Assembly: GCA_038869515.1 (NCBI GenBank)
Contig: JAWCQZ010000003.1
Location: forward strand, 155,306 to 219,305
DNA length: 64,000 bases
From: JAWCQZ01 sp038869515 [NCBI: Halobacteria archaeon]
Lineage (GTDB): Archaea; Halobacteriota; Syntropharchaeia; JACQPP01
Direction of reading: 5' to 3'
Shown here: piece after piece, positions 14,645-22,835 of the stretch
Layout of the letters: the number at the start of each line of letters is the position of its first letter
Numbering within the stretch: position 1 is the first letter of the stretch
The notes under the pieces: generated by a model
Seen by the model: the letters and a program-made list of their open reading frames with translations, nothing else
The model's database searches: none
What the model was told of the DNA's origin: nothing
Made by a program: the position numbers and the translations under genes

Positions 14645-15001
14645 ATGGCCACCGACGCCACCGGCCTCGCGGTCTTCGTCCTCCTGGGGCTCCTCTTCCC
14701 GACCACCGGCATCCTCGCCACCAAGTTGTTCCGGCCCCACCGCCCTTCGGTCCGCAAGGAGGCCATCTACGAGTGCGGCGAGACGCCCCTCGGGGAGACG
14801 CCGCTGCAGTTCCACTTCCAGTATTACATCTACGCCCTCATCTTCGTCGTCTTCGACATCCTCGCCGTGTTCCTCTTCCTCTGGGCCTACGTCTACCGGG
14901 CGGCGCCGGCGGAGACGCTCCTGCCCGTGGGGGCCCTGGTCGGAATCATGCTGGTGGCGCTGACCTACGCGCTGAAAAAGGAGTCCTACACCTGGATCTA
15001 A
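14645..15001 (+). CDS. nuoA: NADH-quinone oxidoreductase-like subunit A
   Basis: Membrane subunit A/ND3 of a complex I-like enzyme, 118 aa with three TM helices. The loop YECGETPLGETPLQFHFQYY matches the conserved ECG(x)3-6 quinone-loop signature, and FVVFDILAVFLFLWAYVY is the second helix. It is the first gene of the tight cluster nuoABCD (gaps of 3 and 2 nt, then an overlap). Many archaea use such enzymes without the NADH-binding NuoEFG module, and none is seen here. Confidence 0.95.
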   Translation: MATDATGLAVFVLLGLLFPTTGILATKLFRPHRPSVRKEAIYECGETPLGETPLQFHFQYYIYALIFVVFDILAVFLFLWAYVYRAAPAETLLPVGALVGIMLVALTYALKKESYTWI

Positions 15002-15004
15002 GCC

Positions 15005-15571
15005 ATGGTGCTCCCCGACCCCCTACGGCTCGCCTCCCACGGCACCACGGTCATCCTCGCCAAGTTCCGCGACCTCCTCGACACCGTGACCAACCCCCTC
15101 CTCCGCTGGGGGGCGGCCAACTCACTCTGGCTCTACACCCTCGGCATCAAGTGCTGCGCCGTGGAGATGGCGGGCCTCGGCATCCGGTTCGACGCCGACC
15201 GGTTCGGCATCGTGCCCCGGGCGAGTCCCCGCCAGTGCGACCTGCTCATCGTCAACGGCCCCATCACCCACAAGTTCGCGCCGAAGATGCGGACCCTCTA
15301 CGAGCAGATGGCGGAGCCCAAGTACGTGCTCGCCATGGGGGACTGCTCCATCTGCGGCGGACCGTTCTTCGACTCTTACAGCGTGATGGAGGGGGTGGAC
15401 AAGCTCTTCCCGGTGGACGTCTACGTCCCCGGCTGCCCCCCGCGGCCCGAGACCCTGATTGACGGCATCCTGAAACTGCAGGAGAAAATCAAGCGGGGCG
15501 AAATCGGCCGCTACCGTGTGCCCCACGACACCGTGGGAGTCATCACCTCCCCGGCCTCGGGCAAGGCGTAG
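15005..15571 (+). CDS. nuoB: NADH-quinone oxidoreductase-like subunit B (N2 cluster)
   Basis: The 188-aa subunit that carries the terminal [4Fe-4S] cluster N2. Ligands are visible: the tandem Cys pair in [11 protein letters not shown], the Cys in [17 protein letters not shown] and the last in [11 protein letters not shown]. It passes electrons to quinone (or methanophenazine) at the B/D interface. It starts 3 nt after nuoA and lies 2 nt before nuoC. Confidence 0.97.
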   Translation: MVLPDPLRLASHGTTVILAKFRDLLDTVTNPLLRWGAANSLWLYTLGIKCCAVEMAGLGIRFDADRFGIVPRASPRQCDLLIVNGPITHKFAPKMRTLYEQMAEPKYVLAMGDCSICGGPFFDSYSVMEGVDKLFPVDVYVPGCPPRPETLIDGILKLQEKIKRGEIGRYRVPHDTVGVITSPASGKA

Positions 15572-15573
15572 CC

Positions 15574-16155
15574 ATGGCCGCCGAAGCGAAGCCCGCGGCC
15601 CCGGCCCCCGCGCCCCCTGGCCCCGAGTCGGAACTCCTCGCCGCCCTCCTCGCCGCCATCCCCGGCGCCCAAGGAAAGGTGAAGCGGGCGCGCCGCATCG
15701 AGGTCACCTTGCCAAAGGAGCAACTGCTCGACGCCGCCCGCTGGCTCGCCGAGAGGACCTTCGTCCACTGCTCCTCGGTCGTGGGAGTGGATCGCCACCC
15801 CAAGCCGGAGATGGAGTCGGTCGCGCACGCCTGGTCCTACGAGAAGAGGATGCTGGTGAGCCTGCGGGTCGTCCTGCCCCGCGACAGCCCCAGGGTCGCC
15901 TCGGTGACCCCGGTCTGGCCCGGGGCGAACTGGCACGAGCGGGAGGCGTGGGACCTCCTCGGCATCGCCTACGAGGGGCACCCCGGCCTGCGGCGCATCC
16001 TCAACCCGGACGATTGGCGGGGCCACCCCCTGCGCAAGGACGAGCCCCTGCCGGAGAAGAAGCGGTTCATCACGCCGCACGACTACGAAGCGGAGGTCGC
16101 GGCCGAAATCGAGGCGCGGCGGGCCCAGGGCTACCTGCGGGGGGCGGAGGAGTGA
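15574..16155 (+). CDS. nuoC: NADH-quinone oxidoreductase-like subunit C
   Basis: The 30-kDa-type peripheral-arm subunit, 193 aa. An Ala/Pro-rich N-terminus precedes the conserved region: [14 protein letters not shown] strand ([19 protein letters not shown]), [19 protein letters not shown], the signature [20 protein letters not shown] and [14 protein letters not shown]. The end includes [13 protein letters not shown]. The stop overlaps the nuoD ATG (TGATG). It is not fused to nuoD as in some lineages. Confidence 0.95.
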   Translation: MAAEAKPAAPAPAPPGPESELLAALLAAIPGAQGKVKRARRIEVTLPKEQLLDAARWLAERTFVHCSSVVGVDRHPKPEMESVAHAWSYEKRMLVSLRVVLPRDSPRVASVTPVWPGANWHEREAWDLLGIAYEGHPGLRRILNPDDWRGHPLRKDEPLPEKKRFITPHDYEAEVAAEIEARRAQGYLRGAEE

Positions 16156-17270
16156 TGGCGGTCGAACTCCCGGGCCGGGCGACGGAGCCGATGTGGATCA
16201 ACATGGGGCCGCAGCACCCGGCCACCCACGGCCTCTGGGACCTCCGCATCCAGGTGAGCGGCGAGACCGTCCTCGACGCCGACCCCGCCATCGGCTACAT
16301 CCACCGGGGCATCGAGAAACTCTGCGAGCACCGCAACTACAACCAGATCATCCCCCTCATGGACCGGACCGGATACGTCTCCTCCATGTCGTGGGCCATC
16401 ATGCACTGCCTCGCTGCGGAGGAGGTCCTCAAGGTCGAGGTCCCGCCCCGCGCCGAGATGCTCCGCATCGTCTGCTACGAACTGCAGCGCATCGCCTCCC
16501 ACCTGCTCTTCGTCTTCGGCATCGCGGAGAACACCGGCCTGCTGACGATCTGGCTCTACGGGGCCCGGGACCGCGAATACATCCTCGATCTCTTCCAGTC
16601 CCTCTCGGGGGCCCGGATGCACTACAACTACCCGCGGGTCGGCGGGGTCCGCTGGGACATGCCGCCCAACTGGGACCGGCAGGTCCGGACGGCGCTCGAC
16701 ACCATCGAGGCGCGGCTGAAGGAGTATGAGGCGATGTGCCTCCAGTCGAAGGTGTTCCGCATGCGGCTGGAGGGGGTCGCGCCCCTGCGGAAGGAGGACG
16801 CGCTCCGCCTCGGGGTGACCGGCCCCAACCTCCGGGCCTCCGGGGTCAAGGACGACGTGCGCCTGAGCGACCCCATCATGGACTACAGCCGCTTCGACTT
16901 CGATGTCCCCGTGGGGAAGAACGGCGACTGCATGGACCGCTTCCGGATGCGGATGGAGGAGATTCGCCAGTCGGCCCGCATCGTGCGGCAGGCGCTCGAC
17001 GCGATGCCCGAGGGCCCGGTGATGGCCCGCGGCCTGAAGCGGGTGAAGCCCCCGCCCGGAGAGGCCTACGTGCGGGTGGAGGACCCGAGGGGCGAGGCGG
17101 CGGAGCACATCATCTCCGACGGCTCTGAGAGGCCCTTCCGGGTGAAACTGAGGAGCCCCGTCTTCTCCACGATGCAGGCTCTGCCGCTGATGCTGAAGGG
17201 GTGCAAGGTGGCCGACGTGCCGGTGGTCATGGAGTCGATTGATTTGCTGATTGGGGAGACGGACAGATAG
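16155..17270 (+). CDS. nuoD: NADH-quinone oxidoreductase-like subunit D
   Basis: The 49-kDa-type subunit, 371 aa, related to [NiFe]-hydrogenase large subunits but without the Ni Cys pairs. The start is the ATG at 16155, overlapping the nuoC stop. Signatures are NMGPQHPATHGLWDLRI, ADPAIGYIHRGIEKLCEHRN, LMDRTGYVSSMSW, a PRVGGVRWDMP loop, FDVPVGKNGDCMDRFRMR and a C-terminus that stops before the usual ...DR extension. With NuoB it forms the quinone-reduction site. It is the last gene of this cluster; the next complex I gene is more than 1 kb away. Confidence 0.95.
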   Translation: MAVELPGRATEPMWINMGPQHPATHGLWDLRIQVSGETVLDADPAIGYIHRGIEKLCEHRNYNQIIPLMDRTGYVSSMSWAIMHCLAAEEVLKVEVPPRAEMLRIVCYELQRIASHLLFVFGIAENTGLLTIWLYGARDREYILDLFQSLSGARMHYNYPRVGGVRWDMPPNWDRQVRTALDTIEARLKEYEAMCLQSKVFRMRLEGVAPLRKEDALRLGVTGPNLRASGVKDDVRLSDPIMDYSRFDFDVPVGKNGDCMDRFRMRMEEIRQSARIVRQALDAMPEGPVMARGLKRVKPPPGEAYVRVEDPRGEAAEHIISDGSERPFRVKLRSPVFSTMQALPLMLKGCKVADVPVVMESIDLLIGETDR

Positions 17271-17342
17271 CCCGCGCCAAAGCGGATGGCTTGACCTTGG
17301 CCCCACCCGGATAACTTAGGCAACGACCTCTCACAAGAGCAA

Positions 17343-17476
17343 GGGCCGCAGCGCGACGGCGCCCGTCAGCACCAATGTGCGACGAGCGCCGACCCGAGGG
17401 AGGCGCGAGGAGCGGCGCTGGGCGAGCCGAGCGAACGAAGTGAGCGGGCGAGTCACGGGCGCCGAGCGCGCGGCCC
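17343..17476. repeat. Long imperfect inverted repeat in the nuoD-rhomboid gap
   Basis: CGGCGCCCGT (17357-17366) pairs with ACGGGCGCCG (17455-17464). It is flanked by GGGCCG (17343-17348) with CGGCCC and by GCGC pairs. The loop has GAGCGAACGAAGTGAGCG, close to the GAGCGCAGCGAGCG core of the other hairpins. The gap 17271-17515 holds no supported gene. A weak TATA-like AAGGTTTCTATGG near 17485-17497 precedes the rhomboid start. Confidence 0.6.
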
Positions 17477-17515
17477 GTCGAGAAAGGTTTCTATGGCGAC
17501 GGAGAGAGTTGGCCC

Positions 17516-18256
17516 ATGAACCTCCGCTTCCTCACCCGCAGCGCTGTCCTCCCCCTCTCCATCGCCATCCTCGCCGCCTTCGCAGCGCAGGTCGCGTCGG
17601 ATAGGTTCACCATCGCGGGGATGTTCATCCCGCAACTGGCGCTCGCGGAACCCTGGCGCTGGGTCACCTCCGCGTTCCTGCACGGCGGGTTCTACCACCT
17701 CTTCTTCAACCTCTTCGCCCTCTACCTCTTCGGCGTGGTGCTGGAGAACCAGATCGGCTCCCGCAAGGTGCTGGCGCTTTTCTTCGGGGGCGCCATCGCG
17801 GGGGACGTGGGCTACCTGGCGACGGGCGGGACCGCCCCCGCCCTGGGGGCCAGCGGGGCGGTCTACACCCTCATGGGGGCCCTGGCGGTCCTCCAGCCCC
17901 GCCTGCCCCTCTCCTTCTTCTTCGGCCCCCCTCTGCCCCTCATCGCCTGGGTGTTCATCTGGGCCGCCCTCGACGTCTTCCGCGTATTCACCCCCTCCAC
18001 CATCGCCGGCGGCGCCCACCTGGGAGGCCTCGCCCTCGGCCTCTGGGCCGGGTTCTACTTCCGGCGGCCCCGGCAGCCGCGCCCCGCCGCCGAGGAGCGG
18101 GCCATCGTAGCCCCCAGGATGCGGGTGAAGGCTCCGCCCCGGGAGGGGGCGCGGTTCGAGTGCCGGAGGTGCGGCTACGTCGCCACTCACTTCTCCGAAA
18201 TCGAGTCCCCCAGGTGCCCCGGGTGCGGGGAGCCGACCGTCTGGCGTCCACTCTGA
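17516..18256 (+). CDS. Rhomboid-family intramembrane serine protease with C-terminal zinc ribbon
   Basis: A 246-aa protein. The rhomboid core shows the L1-loop WRWVTSAFLHGGFYHLFFNL, the catalytic Ser in LGASGAVYTLMGAL and the catalytic His in GGAHLGGLALGLWAG, so the Ser-His dyad is intact. Six TM helices are plausible up to about residue 185. The cytoplasmic tail ends in a treble-clef or zinc-ribbon motif, CRRCGYVATHF then CPGCGEP. The combination suggests that the protease is tied to another partner, but the substrate is unknown. It interrupts the complex I genes and is bounded by hairpin-rich DNA on the left and the nuoH promoter on the right. Confidence 0.9.
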   Translation: MNLRFLTRSAVLPLSIAILAAFAAQVASDRFTIAGMFIPQLALAEPWRWVTSAFLHGGFYHLFFNLFALYLFGVVLENQIGSRKVLALFFGGAIAGDVGYLATGGTAPALGASGAVYTLMGALAVLQPRLPLSFFFGPPLPLIAWVFIWAALDVFRVFTPSTIAGGAHLGGLALGLWAGFYFRRPRQPRPAAEERAIVAPRMRVKAPPREGARFECRRCGYVATHFSEIESPRCPGCGEPTVWRPL

Positions 18257-18314
18257 TTCGCCACTGGAGGAAGAGCGTGAGAAAGATTAAAAAGGGGCCC
18301 GCCTAGCCCCGCCC

Positions 18315-19418
18315 ATGGGCCTCGACCAGGTCGCCCTCTTCATTCTGCGCCCCCTGCTGGAGCTGCTCTCCTCGGTCGTCGCCTGGGTCGGGGGGGCGAT
18401 CCCGCCCCTCTCGCCCCTCACCGACCGGGTTCTCGCCCTCCTCCAGCACCCCGACATGGTCCGCTTCCTCGTCCTCTTCGTCGTGGCCAACCTCCTCCTG
18501 GTCTACATGACGCTCACGGTGCTCGCCGTGACCTGGCTGGAGCGGAAACTCCTCGCGCGCCTCCAGGACCGCCGGGGCCCGATGCACGTCGGCAAGTTCG
18601 GCCTCCTCCAGCCCATCGCGGACATGTTCAAGTTCCTCGGCAAGGAGGACACCGTCCCCCGCAGCGCCGACCGGTTCCTCTTCACCCTGGCCGTCGTGGC
18701 CCTGCCCGCCATCGCCTTCACCGCGCTCGGGGTGGTCCCCATGGCGGAGGGATGGGTCCCGGTCCGGAGCGACGTGGCCCTGATTCTCGTCTTCGCCATC
18801 TTCTCCCTCGGACCCCTCTGGGTCTTCGTGGGGGGCTGGGCCGCCAACAACAAATACACCCTCCTCGGCGGGATGCGGGGCGCGGCGCAGATGATCGCCT
18901 ACGAAATCCCCCTCATCCTGAGCACGGTCGGCATCGTCATCCTGGTCGGCTCCTTCAACGTGGTGGACATCGTGAAGGCGCAGGATTCCGTCTGGCTCGC
19001 CCTGCTGCAGCCCCTCGGCTTCTTCGTCTTCGCCGTCGGGATGATCGCCGAGGTGGAGCGGTTGCCTTTCGACATCCCCGAGGCGGAGGCGGAACTGGTG
19101 GCGGGCTGGAACACCGAGTACTCCGGCCTCAAGTTCGGCATGGCCCAGGTCGCCGAGTTCGCCCGGCTCTACATCGGCTCCGCCCTCCTCGTCCTCCTCT
19201 TCCTCGGCGGCTGGAACGGGCCCTTCCTCCACCCGGTCCTCTGGTTCCTCGTCAAGGTCTGGATCGTCATGGCGGTCGTGATGTGGGCCACCCGGGCCTC
19301 CTTCCCGCGGCTGCGGATGGACCAGTTGCTGAACGTCGGCTGGAAGCGGTTCCTGCCCCTCGCCATGGTGAACATCCTGATGGCGATGGCGGTGGTGTCG
19401 CTGGGGTGGCGACCGTGA
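18315..19418 (+). CDS. nuoH: NADH-quinone oxidoreductase-like subunit H
   Basis: Membrane subunit H/ND1, which joins the peripheral arm to the proton-pumping arm, 367 aa with about eight TM helices. Conserved stretches are LAVTWLERKLLARLQDRRGP (the ERK motif), FGLLQPIADMFKFLGKED, IAYEIPLILSTVGIVIL, the acidic quinone-channel loop EVERLPFDIPEAEAELVAG and RASFPRLRMDQLLNVGWKRF. A TATA box GATTAAAAAGG about 25 nt upstream gives it a promoter separate from nuoABCD. A perfect hairpin starts immediately after its stop. Confidence 0.96.
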   Translation: MGLDQVALFILRPLLELLSSVVAWVGGAIPPLSPLTDRVLALLQHPDMVRFLVLFVVANLLLVYMTLTVLAVTWLERKLLARLQDRRGPMHVGKFGLLQPIADMFKFLGKEDTVPRSADRFLFTLAVVALPAIAFTALGVVPMAEGWVPVRSDVALILVFAIFSLGPLWVFVGGWAANNKYTLLGGMRGAAQMIAYEIPLILSTVGIVILVGSFNVVDIVKAQDSVWLALLQPLGFFVFAVGMIAEVERLPFDIPEAEAELVAGWNTEYSGLKFGMAQVAEFARLYIGSALLVLLFLGGWNGPFLHPVLWFLVKVWIVMAVVMWATRASFPRLRMDQLLNVGWKRFLPLAMVNILMAMAVVSLGWRP

Positions 19419-19444
19419 CAGAGCTCGCGCTCGCGCGAGCTCTG
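19419..19444. repeat. Perfect 11-bp hairpin directly after the nuoH stop
   Basis: CAGAGCTCGCG (19419-19429) pairs with CGCGAGCTCTG (19434-19444) around a CTCG tetraloop. It differs from the hairpin at 51524-51558 by one compensatory A-T to G-C pair. A second short hairpin CCCGGCC/GGCCGGG follows at about 19451-19468. Confidence 0.8.
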
Positions 19445-19489
19445 CGATGCCCCGGCCTGAAGGCCGGGACGTCCGCCGGCGGGCCTTTT

Positions 19490-19516
19490 AAGAATTTTCG
19501 CGCAGTGAAAATTCTT
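19490..19516. repeat. AT-armed hairpin between nuoH and nuoI
   Basis: AAGAATTTTC (19490-19499) pairs perfectly with GAAAATTCTT (19507-19516), with loop GCGCAGT. It stands out against GC-rich surroundings and lies just before the nuoI TATA box (GACTTTTTAATCC, about 19526-19538, some 25 nt upstream of nuoI). Confidence 0.7.
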
Positions 19517-19557
19517 GTGACGGCAGACTTTTTAATCCCCATTCCCGATGTGTCGGG

Positions 19558-20124
19558 ATGAAGCTCTCCGAGTTCCCCCAGTTGTTCGCCAGGCCCATGG
19601 CGGTCCCCCTCCGCTACCTCTTCCGGAGGCCCTTCACGGTCATCTACCCCTTCGAGCGCCTCGACCGGCCGGACATGATGGCGGGCAAGCGGGGCATCGG
19701 CGCCCTGGGCGAGGAGAGCGCCTGGGTCCGGTGGCGGGGGAGGCCGGTCCTCGACCTCGATGAGTGCACCTCGTGCTACATGTGCGCCGACAACTGCCCC
19801 GACAAGTGCATCACCATGGCCAAAATCGGGAGCCGGGAGTTCCCGGAGATCAACCTGGAGCGGTGCATGTTCTGCGACATCTGCTCGGAGGTCTGCCCCC
19901 GGGACTGCCTCTGGTTCAGTTCCGACTACAACCTGGCGGAGTTCGACAAGCGGAGCCTCTACTACGACACCCCGCGGATGACCGGCCGGGGCCTCCTCGA
20001 CATCGCCACCGCCGTCAGTCCGCAGGAGAGGCGGAAGCAGGCGCAGGCCGCGGCGAAGCCAGCCCCCAAGCCGGCGGCTCCGGGGGCCCCCGCGACGCCC
20101 GCCCCCGCCGCGCCCCAGTCATGA
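19558..20124 (+). CDS. nuoI: NADH-quinone oxidoreductase-like subunit I (2x[4Fe-4S])
   Basis: The ferredoxin-like 23-kDa-type subunit, 188 aa, carrying clusters N6a and N6b. Both Cys motifs are complete: CTSCYMCADNCPDKCI (about 71-86) and CMFCDICSEVCPRDC (about 103-117). The N-terminus has the conserved FRRPFTVIYPFERLDRPD and RGIGALGEES-like blocks. The C-terminus is an unusual Ala/Pro-rich tail (about 160-188). It has its own TATA box and is coupled by ATGA to a small downstream gene. Subunits J-N are not in the window. Confidence 0.96.
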   Translation: MKLSEFPQLFARPMAVPLRYLFRRPFTVIYPFERLDRPDMMAGKRGIGALGEESAWVRWRGRPVLDLDECTSCYMCADNCPDKCITMAKIGSREFPEINLERCMFCDICSEVCPRDCLWFSSDYNLAEFDKRSLYYDTPRMTGRGLLDIATAVSPQERRKQAQAAAKPAPKPAAPGAPATPAPAAPQS

Positions 20125-20381
20125 GCCCCGAGCCCGCCGCGTGGCCCGAGGAGGCGAAGAAGAAAATCGAGGAGATTTCCAAGGAGTCCGGCTTCCCGGT
20201 TTCCACGCTGGTGAGCATGTTCAACGGCCTCTACCGGTCGGACTACATCCAGGAGAAACTGAGGGGGCGGGCGCCCGACAAGGCGCTCGACTACATCGTC
20301 CGGCGGATGAAACTCCAGGTCCAGGAAATCAAGAAGGACCTGCCGGGGCACCTGTGGGCGCGGGCGGGGAAGGGCGAATGA
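20121..20381 (+). CDS. Small helical protein coupled to nuoI (86 aa)
   Basis: The start ATG overlaps the nuoI stop. It is predicted largely helical (WPEEAKKKIEEISKESGF, then VSTLVSMFNGLYRSDYIQEK and LDYIVRRMKLQVQEIKKDLP). There is no TM segment, metal motif or known family that I can name. Its placement suggests an accessory or assembly factor of the complex I-like enzyme, or simply operon hitch-hiking. Confidence 0.7.
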   Translation: MSPEPAAWPEEAKKKIEEISKESGFPVSTLVSMFNGLYRSDYIQEKLRGRAPDKALDYIVRRMKLQVQEIKKDLPGHLWARAGKGE

Positions 20382-20445
20382 ACCACGCCGGAACCCGCAG
20401 ATAATCCTTACAGATTTTGGAAAACCCCCTTACGTCAGACCGGCA

Positions 20446-20530
20446 CAGTGGGGAGCAGAGAGAGGTGGCAGACGGGCTGCCACAACGGATTGCTCCCTCC
20501 CTCCTCCCGGCGGCGGGCCACCTCTCACTG
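20446..20530 (+). ncRNA. Candidate structured RNA with two mutually exclusive folds
   Basis: The 20382-20643 gap has no supported protein but dense complementarity. In fold I, GGGAGCA (20451-20457) pairs with TGCTCCC (20491-20497), enclosing GTGGCAG (20465-20471) / CTGCCAC (20477-20483). In fold II, GAGAGGTGGC (20460-20469) pairs with GCCACCTCTC (20517-20526), extended by CAGTG (20446-20450) / CACTG (20526-20530). Both use the same GTGGC. The strand is inferred: the G/C-rich element just 3' of it is the one that follows tRNA-Ser genes in this window. It does not look like SRP or RNase P RNA to me. Confidence 0.4.
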
Positions 20531-20594
20531 TCGCCGGAGGGGGGGGACCTGTGCGGTCCCCTCCCCCCGTCCACAGGCCCACCCCCCTCCCCCG
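20531..20594 (+). repeat. G/C-rich dispersed element, copy 1
   Basis: A G-run then C-run hairpin, followed by CCCCCCGTCCAC and a further C-rich tract. The same order occurs on the minus strand at 45804-45876 directly after tRNA-Ser(GGA). CCTGTG and CACAGG inside this copy could form a pseudoknot with the G/C stem. The remaining bases to 20643 hold no gene. Confidence 0.6.
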
Positions 20595-20643
20595 CATACT
20601 CAAGCCATTCACACCTTGGCGGAAGTCAATAAGGGCTATCAAT

Positions 20644-21099
20644 TCAGAACCCGCCCTCGCGGACCACGAACGTCAGGTTCGACCGGGAGACCCGCTTCCC
20701 GTGCTGGTTCTGGGTCTCCAATTCGAAGGTGACCCAAAGTTTTCCTCCTTTCTCCTCGATGCGGGTCAATTTGCCCGATGTGGTCAGGGCGTCCCCCGCC
20801 CGGACCGGCTCGAAGAACTCGTAGGTCTGGGAGCCGTGGACCACCTTGTCAAGCCGCTTCACGAACTTCTGGAGGCTCCCGAGGGCCGACCCGAGGTTCA
20901 TGGTCCGCGCGATGTAGGCGCTGGCGTAGATGGGGGGCGCGGGGTCGCCCTGCAGGTACTCGGGTCGAAGGTCGCCCACGGATTCGGCGAACTTCTTCAC
21001 ATGGTCGGCCGGGACGGTGAAGGGCTTGCCGGGAGGGAGGGGCGTCCCGACGTACCGGGCGTATTTCGGGTCGGTCACGGCCACGGCCGTGTCAGGCAT
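20644..21099 (-). CDS. MaoC-like hotdog-fold dehydratase
   Basis: A 151-aa hotdog-fold protein resembling the MaoC dehydratase N-terminal class (R-specific enoyl-CoA hydratase relatives). Motifs: a YVGTPLPPGKPFTVPADHVK entry segment, FAESVGDLRPEYLQGDPAPP (the D-x4-H loop is not clearly kept), VVHGSQTYEFFEPVRAGDAL, which is the best family signature, and LWVTFELETQNQHGKRV. It overlaps the end of the acyl-CoA ligase gene by 8 nt, so it probably acts on acyl-CoA thioesters made by that enzyme. Catalytic competence is uncertain. Confidence 0.8.
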   Translation of the reverse strand: MPDTAVAVTDPKYARYVGTPLPPGKPFTVPADHVKKFAESVGDLRPEYLQGDPAPPIYASAYIARTMNLGSALGSLQKFVKRLDKVVHGSQTYEFFEPVRAGDALTTSGKLTRIEEKGGKLWVTFELETQNQHGKRVSRSNLTFVVREGGF

Positions 21100-22786
21100 T
21101 CTTCTCGTCCCGCAACTCGCGCCGCAGGACCTTCCCGATGACGCTCTTGGGCAGGGTCTCCCGGAACTCGATGTTCTTGGGCACCTTGTAGGCGGCCAGT
21201 TTGGTCTTGCAATAGGCGATGATTTCCTCGGCGGTGGCCTTCTCTCCGGGCTTCAGGACGATGAAGGCCTTCGGGGCCTCGCCACGGTACTCGTCCTTGA
21301 CGCCGATGACGGCGGCCTCCAGGATTTTGGGGTGCTCGTAGAGGATGCCTTCGATTTCGTTGGGATAGACGTTGTACCCGCCGGCGATGATCATGTCCTT
21401 CTTGCGGTCCACGATGTAGAAGAAGCCCTCCTCGTCCATCTTCGCCAGGTCGCCGGTGTAGAGCCATCCGTTCCGGAGGGCCTTGGCGCTCTCCTGCGGC
21501 CGGTTCCAGTAGCCCGCCATCAACTGGGGGCCCGAGATGATGAGTTCGCCCTCCTTCCCGGGAGGGAGTTCGGTCTTCTCGTCGGCGGAGTCCACAATCT
21601 TCGCGTCGGTCCCGGGCAGGGGCACGCCGACGCTGCCCAGTTTCTGGTTCCCGTAGACCGGGTTGGCGTGGGTGACCGGGCTCGCCTCGGTGAGGCCGAA
21701 GACCTCGACCAGGGAAGCGCCGGTCGCCGCTTTCCAGCGGTGGGCCACTTCGAGGGGCATGGGGGCCGCCCCGGAGAGGCAGTATTTGACGCTCTTCAGG
21801 TCGTATTTCCCGATGCCGGGGTAGTTCGCGAGGGCGTTGAAGAGGGTCGGGACCCCGGGGAAGGTGGTCGGCCGGTGCTTCTGGACCGCCTTCAGGAAGC
21901 GGTCGGGCCGGTCCCGGTCGAACCTCGGAATCAGGATCATCGAGGTCGCCATGGAGAGGGCCTGGAAGCAGATGATCATTCCCGCGGCGTGGAACAAGGG
22001 GAAAATGACCACCGCGGTCTCCTTCCCCGGCTCGTCCTTGTAGAACCACGCCCGGATCTGGGCCACGTTGGCCCCGATGGAGCCGTGGGTCAGGACTGCG
22101 CTCTTGGGCAAACCGGTGGTCCCCCCGGTGTATTGGAGCAGGGCGGGGTCTCCGGGAGCGATGTCCACCTTCGGGAGGGCGGGATTCGTGGCGCGGATGA
22201 TGGCGGCGAAGTCGGCGATGCCGGAGTCCTTCGCCGGCGGCTTCTGGAGGTTCGGGTAGCGCTCCTTGCGGATTTTCTTCTCCGCCACCGGGAAGAGGAG
22301 CCGGAGGAGCGGGGGCAGGCAGGGCTTGAACGAAGCGGCGATGTAGCGCTCCACCTTGGGCGCCTTCGGCCGGACGTTTTGCGCCGTGGGCAGGAGGAGG
22401 TCCCAGAAGACCAGCACCTTCGCCCCGGAGTCGGTGAGCTGGTGTTCCAGTTCGCGCTCGGTGTAGAGGGGGTTGTTGTTCACCAGCACGGCGCCCAGGC
22501 GGAGGACCGCCGAGTAGGTGATGACGTAGGGGGGGCAGTTGGGGAGGAAGGCCGCGACCCGGTCCCCCTTGCGGATCCCCATCTGGTGGAGCGCCGTGGC
22601 GAGGCGGTCGGCCTGCTCATCCAGCTCCTTGTAGGTCATTCGGGCGCCGAAGAAAATCGTCGCGGGCCGGTCGGGGAACTTGCGGGCCGACTCCCGGAGG
22701 AGGTCCCCCAGGGGCCGGAACTCGTGCTTGAACTCCTTCGGGACTTCGGGAGGGTAGTGCTTGAACCAGGGGCGGTCGGAGGGCAC
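21092..22786 (-). CDS. Long-chain acyl-CoA synthetase / AMP-binding enzyme
   Basis: A 564-aa ANL-superfamily ligase that activates a carboxylic acid with ATP and CoA. Core motifs: A3 P-loop-like LLQYTGGTTGLPKSAVLTH, A5 FGLTEASPVTH, A7 GWLYTGDLAKMD, A8 YIVDRKKDMIIAGGYNVYP and A10 LPKSVIGKVLRREL with the catalytic Lys. Length and the MKYIAASFKP-type spacing fit FadD-like long-chain ligases. The start is a GTG at 22786, about 26 nt downstream of a TATA box (AATTTTATCC). The overlapping downstream MaoC-like gene suggests fatty or branched acyl-CoA metabolism. Confidence 0.93.
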   Translation of the reverse strand: MPSDRPWFKHYPPEVPKEFKHEFRPLGDLLRESARKFPDRPATIFFGARMTYKELDEQADRLATALHQMGIRKGDRVAAFLPNCPPYVITYSAVLRLGAVLVNNNPLYTERELEHQLTDSGAKVLVFWDLLLPTAQNVRPKAPKVERYIAASFKPCLPPLLRLLFPVAEKKIRKERYPNLQKPPAKDSGIADFAAIIRATNPALPKVDIAPGDPALLQYTGGTTGLPKSAVLTHGSIGANVAQIRAWFYKDEPGKETAVVIFPLFHAAGMIICFQALSMATSMILIPRFDRDRPDRFLKAVQKHRPTTFPGVPTLFNALANYPGIGKYDLKSVKYCLSGAAPMPLEVAHRWKAATGASLVEVFGLTEASPVTHANPVYGNQKLGSVGVPLPGTDAKIVDSADEKTELPPGKEGELIISGPQLMAGYWNRPQESAKALRNGWLYTGDLAKMDEEGFFYIVDRKKDMIIAGGYNVYPNEIEGILYEHPKILEAAVIGVKDEYRGEAPKAFIVLKPGEKATAEEIIAYCKTKLAAYKVPKNIEFRETLPKSVIGKVLRRELRDEKNA

Positions 22787-22835
22787 GAGCCTCGATGGGA
22801 GGGGCGACGGATAAAATTGGCGGCCGGTGCGAGGC

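Noticed and set aside
20382-20643. SRP RNA, RNase P RNA or a tRNA in the structured gap
   Set aside because: No GGAAGGGAGCAG-type SRP loop, no RNase P core strings and no T-arm GTTCRA were seen. It is kept only as an unassigned RNA candidate.
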